Shown here: positions 17,231 to 26,868 of the stretch, one piece after another
How positions within the stretch are numbered: the first letter of the stretch is position 1
Layout: the number at the start of each line of letters is the position of its first letter
Source: Desulfosarcina alkanivorans
GTDB taxonomy: Bacteria; Desulfobacterota; Desulfobacteria; Desulfobacterales; Desulfosarcinaceae
Length of the DNA: 64,000 nucleotides
NCBI RefSeq assembly: GCF_009688945.1
Contig: NZ_AP021874.1
Coordinates: forward strand, 1,054,001-1,118,000
Direction: 5' to 3'
Made by a program: the position numbers and the translations under genes
The notes under the pieces: model-generated
What the model was told of the DNA's origin: nothing
Databases searched by the model: none
What the model saw: the letters and a program-made list of their open reading frames with translations, nothing else

Positions 17231-19165
17231 TTACTTTAACCATCGTTCCCGCCACATTTCCCACATTAGTAATGTCCACAGCCGGTGCTGATGATTATAT
17301 AATCCGAGTTGATGTTCGCTTAAAAACCGTTGAACTAATTGGCAATCCAGCAATCCTTCGACTTTCAGGCGATCGAATGACAGATAATCATTTAAGAGTT
17401 CCTTCAACTCTTTCCTGAACCATTGGGCGATGGGGACTCCAAATCCCATTTTAGGCCGGTCAACCAGCTGTCGCGGAACATACTTGCACAACAATTCCGT
17501 TAATAGATATTTCCCTTTCCCATCTCTAATCTTTAACGACATCGGCAATTGGGAAGTGAATTCAACCACCCTGTGATCCAGCAGCGGCACTCGTACCTCA
17601 AGACTGGCAGCCATACTCGCACGGTCCACTTTGGTCAACATATCATCGGGCAAGTATGTCTGTTGATCCACCATCATTAATCGCTGGATTGTATCTATCT
17701 GTGTATACGATGAAAAAATATTTTCATAGTTACCTTGCGGCACACAGCATCCGGTTAAACTAAAAATATCGTCCTTAGACCAGATGGAAACTGTCGCCCG
17801 GTATAAATCGGGCAGCTCAGAATGACTAAGCTGATTAACCAGTTTTTGCCATTTATCAGAAAAATTCTCCACTCTCATTCGCTGCGGCAGAATGTTCCAG
17901 ACCTTCTTATAAAAAGAGTGAAGTTTCGAAATGGGAATCTTTCCTATGTGATTGCCTATCCGTTTGCGGATGCTTCTTGGTAAGCAGTTTATATAACGCG
18001 CCACGGCCGCCGTCATCCAATAACGGACATAACCGGCGAATTGTTCATCCCCACCATCCCCAGACAGCGCCACCGTTACCTGTCTGCGTGTAAGCATACT
18101 GACCAAATATGTTGGGATCGATGAAGAATCGCCAAATGGCTCGTCATAAATTTCTGGTAATTGCGGAATGACCTGTAAGGCATCTTGCGATGAGGCATAA
18201 AGCTCCGTGTGGTCAGTGCCAAGATGATTGGCTATCTCTCGGGCCCAAGGCGCTTCATTGTAACCTTTTTCTTCAAAGCCGATACTAAAGGTTTTTACCG
18301 GAGACCGGTTCACTTTCTGCATCAACGCGACGACTATGGACGAATCAACGCCTCCACTGAGCAAAGCACCCAATGGGACGTCGCTAATCAGTCGGTCGGA
18401 AACCGCCTGCGTTAACAGGCGGTCAAGCCTTGAAATTGCATCATTTTCTGACATTCGATTTGAGGTTAGGACTTCACTTTCACTTCCGGGGATTTTCCAC
18501 CACTGCCTTTTGGTTAACGCCTTTCCATCAAAGATAAGAAAATGTCCTGGTTCCAGCTTAAATGTATTTTCAAAAATGGTTTTTGGAGCTGGGACATATT
18601 GATAATGAAGGTATAAGTGAAACGCGTCTGGATCTGCCTGACGTTGAAATACGGGAAATGCCATTAACGATTTCAACTCCGACCCGAATATGAAAGTTCC
18701 CTCTTTAAAATAGTAATAAAGCGGTTTGATTCCCAATCGGTCACGGGCGATAAAAAACTTTTGACTGGTTTTATCCCAAATGGCAAAGGCAAACATGCCA
18801 ATGAACCGATCCAAACATGCTGGGCCCCATTGTCGATAAGAATTCAGCACAACCTCAGTGTCGCTATTGCTTCTGAAAAAAAAACCTAATGTTTGTAGTT
18901 CTTTTCTTAAATCCTTAAAATTATATATTTCGCCATTAAAAACAATTGTGAAACAATGATCTGCGCTTTCCATGGGCTGATGTCCAGCAAATGAAAGATC
19001 AATAATGGAAAGTCTTCGATGACCTATGCCAATGCCATCTGATTGGCTGACCGCAACCCCGAAATCATCGGGTCCCCGACGGGACAATGATTGAACCGCA
19101 GCAGGCAGGTAATTCGACAACAATTCAAAATTTTCTTGTGAAAAAAAACCGACGATACCGCACAT
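17231..19165 (-). CDS. asnB: Asparagine synthase (glutamine-hydrolysing), polysaccharide-cluster type
   Basis: The 644-residue protein starts MCGIVGFF, so Cys2 is the class II glutaminase nucleophile. The glutaminase domain runs to about residue 210 (RRLSIIDLS, NGEIYNF, SDTEV). The ATP-PPi synthetase domain has the P-loop LLSGGVDSS and ALSGDGGDE. Paralogues in exopolysaccharide clusters probably amidate uronic acids or other sugars instead of making free asparagine; that use here is inferred from context. It is separated by 36 bp from the downstream ligase-like gene. Confidence 0.93.
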   Translation of the reverse strand: MCGIVGFFSQENFELLSNYLPAAVQSLSRRGPDDFGVAVSQSDGIGIGHRRLSIIDLSFAGHQPMESADHCFTIVFNGEIYNFKDLRKELQTLGFFFRSNSDTEVVLNSYRQWGPACLDRFIGMFAFAIWDKTSQKFFIARDRLGIKPLYYYFKEGTFIFGSELKSLMAFPVFQRQADPDAFHLYLHYQYVPAPKTIFENTFKLEPGHFLIFDGKALTKRQWWKIPGSESEVLTSNRMSENDAISRLDRLLTQAVSDRLISDVPLGALLSGGVDSSIVVALMQKVNRSPVKTFSIGFEEKGYNEAPWAREIANHLGTDHTELYASSQDALQVIPQLPEIYDEPFGDSSSIPTYLVSMLTRRQVTVALSGDGGDEQFAGYVRYWMTAAVARYINCLPRSIRKRIGNHIGKIPISKLHSFYKKVWNILPQRMRVENFSDKWQKLVNQLSHSELPDLYRATVSIWSKDDIFSLTGCCVPQGNYENIFSSYTQIDTIQRLMMVDQQTYLPDDMLTKVDRASMAASLEVRVPLLDHRVVEFTSQLPMSLKIRDGKGKYLLTELLCKYVPRQLVDRPKMGFGVPIAQWFRKELKELLNDYLSFDRLKVEGLLDCQLVQRFLSEHQLGLYNHQHRLWTLLMWEMWRERWLK

Positions 19166-19201
19166 ATTTATTCTTGTGTACTTTCAATTTTGTAAATTTC
19201 G

Positions 19202-20473
19202 TTATGATTTATTGTATGAGTGAAATTTTAAAGCCGCTTTTTGTATTGCAAAAAGAAATATTAAAATCGATATCAAGACGGGTGAATAGAAATATGTCTC
19301 TGTCATATTAATCGCTAACAAAGAAATTATAGCAACAAATGTTCCGCGTTCATATCCATAGCCTTCAATTATAATTAACCTTTTGAAAATAACACAAAAA
19401 TATTTATAAAAGACAATAACAAATATAACCATTCCAAATAGACCGAAGTCCCCAAAAAGTGATATATAAAAATTATGTGAAGTAAGCCATGTTCCATAAC
19501 TGGTAGTTGTAGAACTTCCATGGAAACCGGAACCAAATAATTTGGTCAAAAAATGACAATCATTTAATGATTCTATTCCTTGTTGCCAAAATTCTGAACG
19601 ATTACTCGTAAGACGTTTTGAGAACCCATCACCTCCAATACCAAAACATTCAGCAACCGACTTTATGGTGCTGTCCGGAGAAAGAACGTATGAAGATAAA
19701 AAATAAAGGCATCCGATAAAAAAGGGGATGCATAAAAGCTTGATTAAACTTTTTAATTTAAATTTCCCCGCTAATAAATAACGAAAAAAATCAATTAGCC
19801 AAATGACAAAAATTCCAATAATAAGGCCAATAATTGCAGCACGAGACACTGTTAATGCCAGTCCGACTATCACAACAACTTTTACGACGATAGACCATTT
19901 CTGTTTCAAACCGAACAACAAAAGGGCAGAAAACACAGACAATATTGCACCGGCCATATTCGGCCCTTCGCTAAATCCCGTTCCCCGTGTTACATTAAAG
20001 CCTGGGCAATTTCGATGGTACCAAAGGACTTGATGAGGATATATCGGACCAGTCCATACCGATATGACAACACCAATTGAATAAATTAAACCAAAAGTAA
20101 TCAATATGGTTGACAATGTACTGAGTTGCCCGAAGTCCATAATTCTTTGCATATAGTTGCATAACAATAGTCCACCCAAGAAGCAATAAATCAATAATTG
20201 AGAGGCATAAGCAATGCTTGAAATTTTCATTGAAGCGATTGAAATTAAAAACGTGTAAATTGCAAAGCAACATAGAATTTTAACTCCTGAAGGAAACACA
20301 GAAATATGGAAACAGTTTTTATATACCAAGATGAGCCATAAAAAAAGTCCAAAAATTCCAAGTCCCAAACTAGACTTTTCAGGAAGAAAGCTTAAAAAAG
20401 AAATAGGAATTTTAGGAAAAAAAAGCATCATTATAAAAAAAACCACAAAACCTATATGGTATAATTTCATCAT
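19202..20473 (-). CDS. O-antigen ligase/polymerase family membrane protein (WaaL/Wzy)
   Basis: About 423 residues from the ATG at 20473, with ten or more hydrophobic helices. A large periplasmic loop follows and ends with a SHNFYISLFGDFGLFGM motif typical of Wzy_C/WaaL proteins (His-Asn then Gly-rich helix). It should polymerise or ligate undecaprenyl-linked glycan at the periplasmic face. A TTG at 20581 overlapping the stop of the next gene is an alternative start that adds a hydrophilic extension; neither has a good Shine-Dalgarno. Its base composition is much more A/T-rich than the housekeeping genes to the left. Confidence 0.8.
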   Translation of the reverse strand: MMKLYHIGFVVFFIMMLFFPKIPISFLSFLPEKSSLGLGIFGLFLWLILVYKNCFHISVFPSGVKILCCFAIYTFLISIASMKISSIAYASQLLIYCFLGGLLLCNYMQRIMDFGQLSTLSTILITFGLIYSIGVVISVWTGPIYPHQVLWYHRNCPGFNVTRGTGFSEGPNMAGAILSVFSALLLFGLKQKWSIVVKVVVIVGLALTVSRAAIIGLIIGIFVIWLIDFFRYLLAGKFKLKSLIKLLCIPFFIGCLYFLSSYVLSPDSTIKSVAECFGIGGDGFSKRLTSNRSEFWQQGIESLNDCHFLTKLFGSGFHGSSTTTSYGTWLTSHNFYISLFGDFGLFGMVIFVIVFYKYFCVIFKRLIIIEGYGYERGTFVAIISLLAINMTETYFYSPVLISILIFLFAIQKAALKFHSYNKS

Positions 20474-20577
20474 TGATGGACCAGTAAAAATGTGGTCTGA
20501 TTTGTGATGATTTAATCCGACTTCGGTTGGTTTTAATGCAATGGTAATAAGGGACGGCAACAAAACAGGCGCTATTT

Positions 20578-21801
20578 TCAAAATGATGACAATGTTTCTG
20601 ATAGCCTTAAAACGGCCGTTTCTGAATAATTTCGAATGCTTTTCATTTTTTCATACAATTTGTTTTTACACGCCTGCTCATCTTGGATCAATTTTTTAAA
20701 GGTTTTCCACAAAGAGGTATCATTAGTTTCCTGTGAGTCCAGTACATAATTGAGATGACCAAATAGGTCTTTGTTTATACCTTTGGCTTTTACGCTATAA
20801 GCAATTGAAATTGTAGGGATACAACTTGACATAGCTGCAATTGTCGAATGAGTTCGGGCACCGATCATAAATCGGCATTTACCAATTACATATTTGATTT
20901 GAGATGCATTTAAAGAATCATCCATCATCTCTATACGTTTATGATAGTGTTTCAAATTTTTAAATATTGGATTCATGAAGACAGCATCATTATTATTGCT
21001 ATCGTTGTCTGTAATAACATGCGGAATTAGCAGAACCGAAAAATTTGTTTCTTTAAAAATCTGATTAATAAAATGGCTCAAATCCTTTCGCAAATCGTTC
21101 CCTGCTTTTCGATATCTATTAATAACTGAACTTATATTGATTCCCAATACGCCATCACCTGGTTCTCCTGGCCAGAAATTTTCTATATCCACGGGTTCTT
21201 CCTTAAGAAGAAATGCAGGATCTGGAACCCGAATAACGTTGGTCAAACCAAATGCACTGCAAAGATACGATTCAGAAACCGATTCCCTTACCGCAATCAA
21301 ACGCATCCTTTTCAAATGATCTTTTATAATTGGTACAAAATAAGGTTCAGCATCAAAGGGGCCAACCGACGCACCCCACAAAACTACCGGCTTTCCCATG
21401 TCCATTGCATGGCCATCCATTGCTAACAACGGTGTTGGCAGGCGATAATCTAAAGAATAGTTATCCCCTCCAACCGAAAAGACAGCATCAACCCCTGAAA
21501 GCATATCTCTATAAGCTCGCGGCAGTGGAAACGGCCACCCCGCTTTTTTTAATGATGGGATTGGCAATCGCTGCAGATTGACCCAGTAACGGGCAAAAGA
21601 TGGAAAACCGGAAGGAACGAATCGCACACCGTCTTCATTTGCATCCGGCCACTGACCTTCGTCATAGGAAAGGCTATCACTTGGGACCAGGATCTCGACA
21701 TTTTTAAACGCTCTATTTAGAAGTCCGGCGGTACTGCGAACAATGGCTTCACATCCTCGGTTGTGGAAAGATCTCTGGCCGGTCAAAAAAATTTTTTTCA
21801 T
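20578..21801 (-). CDS. Polysaccharide pyruvyl transferase family protein
   Basis: The 407-residue protein has the PF04230 pattern: FHNRGCEAIV near the N-terminus, a central GGDNYSLDY and PVVLWGASVGPF, and the C-terminal GARTHSTIAAMSSCIPTISI. The family adds ketal pyruvate to sugars from PEP, and the GT-B-like fold is shared with CsaB. It lies 4 bp downstream of a FrhB-like iron-sulfur gene, a recurrent pairing in exopolysaccharide loci. The acceptor sugar is unknown. Confidence 0.88.
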   Translation of the reverse strand: MKKIFLTGQRSFHNRGCEAIVRSTAGLLNRAFKNVEILVPSDSLSYDEGQWPDANEDGVRFVPSGFPSFARYWVNLQRLPIPSLKKAGWPFPLPRAYRDMLSGVDAVFSVGGDNYSLDYRLPTPLLAMDGHAMDMGKPVVLWGASVGPFDAEPYFVPIIKDHLKRMRLIAVRESVSESYLCSAFGLTNVIRVPDPAFLLKEEPVDIENFWPGEPGDGVLGINISSVINRYRKAGNDLRKDLSHFINQIFKETNFSVLLIPHVITDNDSNNNDAVFMNPIFKNLKHYHKRIEMMDDSLNASQIKYVIGKCRFMIGARTHSTIAAMSSCIPTISIAYSVKAKGINKDLFGHLNYVLDSQETNDTSLWKTFKKLIQDEQACKNKLYEKMKSIRNYSETAVLRLSETLSSF

Positions 21802-21805
21802 CTTC

Positions 21806-23200
21806 TCATCTTTTAAAAAGCAAAAATAGTTTTGATGGATGTTTCAGCACGCGAAAAACCCTTGCGGACAAACGTGAAAATATCAGCGGAATGCTCAATA
21901 ACAAAAATGAACGTTGGAACTCAACCATGTTTTTCCCCTTCGTCCTTTGCCAGTTTGTCTTGCTGGATCGCTGAATCTTATACCGTGTTTCGATTTGCCA
22001 TCTAAATTTTTTAAAAATATTGCCGTCTGGATCGATACGCTTGTGCGGCACCCGGATGGATTTGATCTTTGCTCGAAAAAGTCTTCCTGCCAATACTGTT
22101 CGCTTATTGTGAACCCCTCCCTTCTGGCTTTGAAGAATTTTTTGTTTTGGGATTGAAAAAAGGTGACACGTATTTCTCTTTTTCCCTTTAAGTAGTATCT
22201 CCGCCAAATCCGGATGTCTAACCACCATCATCGAATAACCCTTGGGATCACGCTCATATTCAGGCAACCAGGCATCCATGAAGGAAATATCGCCAAGTTC
22301 AGCAAAAATATCGTCACAATAATTGCAAGCATTAATTTGGAAATAACCGTCAATCCATATATTGCTGATGCGGGAAAATGGGATATCCTTTCCCACGCGC
22401 CCATCGTCTGTAATTGCGCGAAATTGATAGTTACCTGCCCGGTTTGTGTTAACCTTACGCCTGTAATCGGTCAAGCATACATCCTCCGGATCCAACCCCG
22501 AGAGACGGATAAGATATTCCGTATAAAAACGGTTTGGGAGGTGACCGCAAGTCAAGCCCATAGTATAGATGACCCTGCGGCGCAAACGAGGCATTAATTC
22601 CATGGCCAAGTGCAGTCCTTTTAGAAAGCAGGGAAGACCAACGACACAATAACGTCGTTCATCTTCGCGTGAATTCATTCTGGCAACTACCTCAGACATG
22701 TCTACCGGATAATAGCGTGAACCTGCCGCATTTCTGATATCTGTCGTTTTATCAAGAATATCATATTGAAACAATCGTTCTTGATGGCCGGTTGGCCTGA
22801 CGCAAATAGCCGCATCGATTATATTTTCTTTTAAAAGTGTCTCAAGCATCCACGTCGCCATTCCCCCAGATGTGCCATTATCTCGTTGACCATCGATACA
22901 GGAATATCCGACAAATGTATCGAGATACCAGCCTATTTTCTGGCATTGATATATTTCAACGGCTTTACCGAACCGCAATTTTGCCAAACGCTCCTCGCTG
23001 TTGCTTTGAGGGCCAAAAGGACAAACCTCCAAGCATACCCGGCAATGGGAGGGGCAGTCCCTAATTTGCAGAGGTACCAGATCACCATTTTCTTCCCAAC
23101 CCATGTGCAGGTTCTTTGAAGGACAACAGCCAGCACAAATACCGCAACCTACACATAGCCCATTATCAACCACCTCAGATATCACCTGCTTACCCATCAT
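21806..23200 (-). CDS. Coenzyme F420 hydrogenase/dehydrogenase beta-subunit-like iron-sulfur protein
   Basis: The 464-residue protein begins with two 4Fe-4S motifs (CVGCGICAGCCP at about residue 16, then CRVCLEVCP). FrhB N- and C-terminal domains follow (GTSGGMATWMLE, VVGLPCFLKGLHLA). Members in polysaccharide clusters are usually next to a pyruvyl transferase, and their chemistry is not established. The start is the ATG at 23200 with AGGA upstream, overlapping the end of the flippase gene by 11 bp. This tight coupling indicates one transcript with the flippase and the pyruvyl transferase. Confidence 0.85.
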   Translation of the reverse strand: MMGKQVISEVVDNGLCVGCGICAGCCPSKNLHMGWEENGDLVPLQIRDCPSHCRVCLEVCPFGPQSNSEERLAKLRFGKAVEIYQCQKIGWYLDTFVGYSCIDGQRDNGTSGGMATWMLETLLKENIIDAAICVRPTGHQERLFQYDILDKTTDIRNAAGSRYYPVDMSEVVARMNSREDERRYCVVGLPCFLKGLHLAMELMPRLRRRVIYTMGLTCGHLPNRFYTEYLIRLSGLDPEDVCLTDYRRKVNTNRAGNYQFRAITDDGRVGKDIPFSRISNIWIDGYFQINACNYCDDIFAELGDISFMDAWLPEYERDPKGYSMMVVRHPDLAEILLKGKKRNTCHLFSIPKQKILQSQKGGVHNKRTVLAGRLFRAKIKSIRVPHKRIDPDGNIFKKFRWQIETRYKIQRSSKTNWQRTKGKNMVEFQRSFLLLSIPLIFSRLSARVFRVLKHPSKLFLLFKR

Positions 23201-24494
23201 TACCAATTTTCCTATATCGCAGTGTCCAACCCCGCCAGGCCTCATTGCCAAACACCCTTTTTTTTACGGCAAGGAGGTAAGCACAAAGAATAACGGTTTC
23301 ACTGGCAACAGTAGCTGCCGCTGCACCATAATAAGAAAAAAGGGGGATTAGAATAATGTTGAGAAGAATGTTAACAGCCGCTGCAACGCCCATGTAACAA
23401 ACTTTATGCCGCATGTGATCTTGGGTCACAAGTGTCCCCCCTACACTGGTAGCTAAAAATCTTAGAGGAACACAAACAGCAAGTACTAAAACGATTCTAC
23501 CGGCTTCAGAATACACCTTGCCGAACAGAAGAGGAACTGCCCATGGAGCCAACATCAAAACAACAACCATGACAATCAAGCCAGTCGTAAGCATAACACC
23601 GCAGCCAAATCGAAAAACAGCCAAAAATTGTTGGCGATCATGCTCTGCCCAGCGATGCTGTTTGTGTAGAAGGTACTTTTGATAAACGACCCCTGGTAAC
23701 ATATAAACCGCCGCCATAGTTGCATAAGCCACATTATACAATCCCGCAATTTCTGGTCCGCGCATCCATTTTAATAGCAATATGTCGCTTTGGAAATAGA
23801 TGAGATAAAAAATACCGGCAATAGCAAACGGCCATGCACCGGCAAAAACATCCCGAACCCGCGGCGAAGGCAGTCCTATTTGAATTTCTTTGTTGTGTCC
23901 AACGAGGTTGAAATTCGCTTTAAACATGCCCGCGATCAAAGGAGCACCGATAGCCATAATGGTTATTGCCACTCCCAAAAAACCGCCCCCAACAATATAA
24001 AGGGCGCCGCCTGAAAACATAGCCATAAGGGCCACAATTAGCCGCCCGGCCTGAGGCAACATCAACCATAGGGTTAGAGTGACATAGCGTTCTTCAAGCT
24101 GAAGTCTGGCACTGACTAGATCGACAACAGCAAACATACCAATCATAGGCGTAAGCCACCAGATCAGAGAGAAACCATTTCCGGAACGATCTATCGAAGA
24201 GTAGGTAAAAAGTAGACCACACGCAGTCAGACAAGAAATTACCACAATACGCAATGATGACTTCAACCACTCTTTCCCTGACCATCCTTTTTCCCCAAAG
24301 ATTTTCAACCAAAAAGGGCCGATTCCAAAACTGGCTATGGCCCCAAGCATGGTCACAGCAACTAAAGAAGATGCCAAAATACCGTAATCAAAAGGGGTCA
24401 AGGCTCGTGCAAAAATTACTTGGGCAATAAACACAAATCCTGCACCACTGATGGTTCCAATCCAAAGAAAGGAAATACTTTTAATAGCGTTCAG
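23190..24494 (-). CDS. Polysaccharide flippase (Wzx/MATE-like)
   Basis: Predicted 434 residues with 12-14 hydrophobic helices in the Wzx/polysaccharide-synthase pattern (FARALTPFDYGILASSLV, QSDILLLKWMRGPEIAGLYNVAY, AAATVASETVILCAYLL). It would flip undecaprenyl-linked repeat units to the periplasm. The usual first helix (LNAIKSISFLWIGTISGAGF) is in frame upstream of the first ATG/GTG/TTG option at 24434. The only start preceded by a Shine-Dalgarno (GAGG, 5 nt) is a CTG at 24494, which I use. An error or mutation of a normal start is equally possible. Confidence 0.82.
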   Translation of the reverse strand: MNAIKSISFLWIGTISGAGFVFIAQVIFARALTPFDYGILASSLVAVTMLGAIASFGIGPFWLKIFGEKGWSGKEWLKSSLRIVVISCLTACGLLFTYSSIDRSGNGFSLIWWLTPMIGMFAVVDLVSARLQLEERYVTLTLWLMLPQAGRLIVALMAMFSGGALYIVGGGFLGVAITIMAIGAPLIAGMFKANFNLVGHNKEIQIGLPSPRVRDVFAGAWPFAIAGIFYLIYFQSDILLLKWMRGPEIAGLYNVAYATMAAVYMLPGVVYQKYLLHKQHRWAEHDRQQFLAVFRFGCGVMLTTGLIVMVVVLMLAPWAVPLLFGKVYSEAGRIVLVLAVCVPLRFLATSVGGTLVTQDHMRHKVCYMGVAAAVNILLNIILIPLFSYYGAAAATVASETVILCAYLLAVKKRVFGNEAWRGWTLRYRKIGNDG

Positions 24495-24571
24495 AAGGAC
24501 CTCTTTTTAATCTCAGGTTATCTGGAGTCAGAATAAACGGTATTTCTGTGGGCGTTTCAATTAGAGCCTCC

Positions 24572-25396
24572 CTACCTTAATCGAGAGCGCTGGAGTACCA
24601 ACTTGTAAAAAAGAAACCTTTTAATAAATTTCATTAAGGACAATACAATCAGTCCGTTGAGCATCAGGATAGTGATGAATCCCTTTTGGTATAATTTAAT
24701 ATAAGTGTCAATTTCACCCTTTTCCATCTTCCACAAATTCCCGCTAAGCCCCCCATCACCATAAAGCGCTTTAAAGGCAAAGGCTAAGGGTAAGGAAATA
24801 AAAACGCCTTTATTCCCATTAAAGATGGTTTCCAGCCACAACAAATAGTCTTCCGAATGTCTTTTTTCAGGATCAAATCGCAACCCAATGGTTCTGCGAA
24901 GCATAACTGTTGAAGTCTTAAACTGGTTAGCAATCAAATTTTTTAATGGGCGTATTTTCCTGACATGCCACCCTTCATTTATTACAGGCGTCCGAATTGA
25001 AGAAAAAGTTTCTACGATCTGATGGCCGGAAATAGCAATATCCGAGTTTTTCGTCATCCATTGATATTGGATTTCAAGTTTTCGGGGGTGCCATGCATCA
25101 TCCGCATCCAAAAAAGCAATGTAATCTTGCGTTGCCGCGTTCCACCCTTCATTTCTTGCAGCACTAGGCCCTTTCTGGCAGGGAAAATGGATTGTAACTA
25201 TTTTCCCAGACAAAGCACTATCCATGCAAACTTTAGATAGTTTTTTTGTTTCATCAAGTGTATTGCCGTCATTTATAATTATAATTTCTGTAGGTTGAAC
25301 TGTTTGATGTTCAATGGATAATAACGCTCTTCGCAATGTATATTGGCATCGAAAGCATGGGATTATAACTGAAACAGGTGCGGAATAAATTTTCAT
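24572..25396 (-). CDS. Family 2 glycosyltransferase
   Basis: The 274-residue GT-A enzyme has the family start VSVIIPCFRCQYTLRRALLS, the nucleotide-binding IIINDGN, and the metal-binding DADDAW (the DxD motif) at about residue 96. The C-terminus is hydrophobic (ILMLNGLIVLSLMKFI) and may attach to the membrane. It transfers a sugar to the growing lipid-linked unit; donor and acceptor are not predictable. It lies 78 bp upstream of the flippase gene on the same strand. Confidence 0.9.
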   Translation of the reverse strand: MKIYSAPVSVIIPCFRCQYTLRRALLSIEHQTVQPTEIIIINDGNTLDETKKLSKVCMDSALSGKIVTIHFPCQKGPSAARNEGWNAATQDYIAFLDADDAWHPRKLEIQYQWMTKNSDIAISGHQIVETFSSIRTPVINEGWHVRKIRPLKNLIANQFKTSTVMLRRTIGLRFDPEKRHSEDYLLWLETIFNGNKGVFISLPLAFAFKALYGDGGLSGNLWKMEKGEIDTYIKLYQKGFITILMLNGLIVLSLMKFIKRFLFYKLVLQRSRLR

Positions 25397-25543
25397 TGAA
25401 TAGATTTAATCCTTCATTCAGGAATCAAAATTATTTTTCATAAAGGATTCGATGGTCTTTTACCGTTATTCATAAAAACAAAATGGGGAAAGCACTGAAG
25501 CCGTCCCCATGGTGTATGGCACCAAGTCATGAACCCGCTGATT

Positions 25544-26800
25544 TTAGTTTCGGTATGGTGTCCTGCCGATCATCAATTTTTCATATAACAAATCGATATC
25601 ATATATTAAACGTTCGATCGAATAGTTTTTGATAACGAAATCTCTGGCTGTTGTCAATCTACAATTATCGGACAAGTAGTCACTATCAGTTATATATTTC
25701 AATGCATTTGAAAACGCAATCGAATCGTCTTTGGGACAAAGAACTCCTCGCTCACAGATTTTAAAACCAGAACCATCAGGCTGGTCCGATTCGATCCGCC
25801 CCAGCAGATCCTTTATCCCCCCCACCCCGGTGGTGACGACAGGCACCGAAGCGGCCATCGCTTCGATGATTGAAACCGGTGTCCCTTCATTCAACGAGGT
25901 CAGTGCCAGAACGTTCAAATCGGCGTATATCATGGGAATATTCTTTTCCCACCCATAAAACACCACATGATCCTTCAAACCCATCTCAAGCGAATAAAGC
26001 TCCAAAGGTCGCCTGAGTTCACCATCCCCGACAATTATAAACTTAACCTTTTTGTCCTTCGCGTTCTTTAAATAGTTCTTTGCCGCGTCGAGAAACATCT
26101 TATGATTTTTTATCGGCACCAAACGTCCTATGAGTCCGATCAGTAACGTGTCATCCGAGACTCCGATTTGATGGCGCAAAGTCCCCTTTAGCTTATTCGC
26201 TTGAACAAACGGATTCAAATCAAATCCCAAATTGATCAGAAAAATCTTGGATGAATCCGCCACCTTATATTTTTTGGAAAGCTCCCATTTCTGTGTACTG
26301 CTGATAGCGACGATTCCATCGGACACTTTTGCAAGCAACCTTTCAATGATTAAAAAAATATAGGTCTTTATCGGTGTGAAGTAGGAATCCAGCACATGCC
26401 CGTGAAATGTATGCACCATTATAATTTTCTTTTTTAAAAACATGTTGCAGATAAAGACAGCAAATCGTGAAATGGTACCCGCTTTCGACAAGTGTGAATG
26501 CACAACATCGGGTTTAAAACGGTTGATGGTAGACATGATTTTCAATAATGCCATTAAATCCTTTAACGGATTCAACTCGCGTTGAAGTTCCGGTATGGCG
26601 ATTATATCGGCCATGTAAGATTGAATGATATAGCTCATATCCCCTTCGTTTGCCGAAAGGGAACCTGCAATTAACTTCGTTTCGTATTTTGTGTTACTCA
26701 AGCCTTCGGTTAAGTTTTTAACATGTATGGATGGACCACCGACATTGAGGCGTGAGATAATTCGTAGCACTCTAATTTTTTGATTATTAGGCTTTGACAC
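25544..26800 (-). CDS. Family 4 glycosyltransferase
   Basis: The 418-residue GT-B enzyme has an N-terminal SRLNVGGPSIHV glycine loop and the C-terminal GT4 motif ALTSLNEGTPVSIIEAMA (E-x7-E) at about residue 300. The mid-region reads GLIGRLVPIKNHKMFLDA. It uses a nucleotide-sugar donor with retention of configuration. It sits between gmd and a GT2 gene, so a GDP-linked deoxysugar is a reasonable donor guess. Confidence 0.9.
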   Translation of the reverse strand: MSKPNNQKIRVLRIISRLNVGGPSIHVKNLTEGLSNTKYETKLIAGSLSANEGDMSYIIQSYMADIIAIPELQRELNPLKDLMALLKIMSTINRFKPDVVHSHLSKAGTISRFAVFICNMFLKKKIIMVHTFHGHVLDSYFTPIKTYIFLIIERLLAKVSDGIVAISSTQKWELSKKYKVADSSKIFLINLGFDLNPFVQANKLKGTLRHQIGVSDDTLLIGLIGRLVPIKNHKMFLDAAKNYLKNAKDKKVKFIIVGDGELRRPLELYSLEMGLKDHVVFYGWEKNIPMIYADLNVLALTSLNEGTPVSIIEAMAASVPVVTTGVGGIKDLLGRIESDQPDGSGFKICERGVLCPKDDSIAFSNALKYITDSDYLSDNCRLTTARDFVIKNYSIERLIYDIDLLYEKLMIGRTPYRN

Positions 26801-26868
26801 TGTTTTTTTCTTCTACAGTCTGTTGGAACACATAAAAACCTATGCACTCCGTATTTGATGAAATGGCG

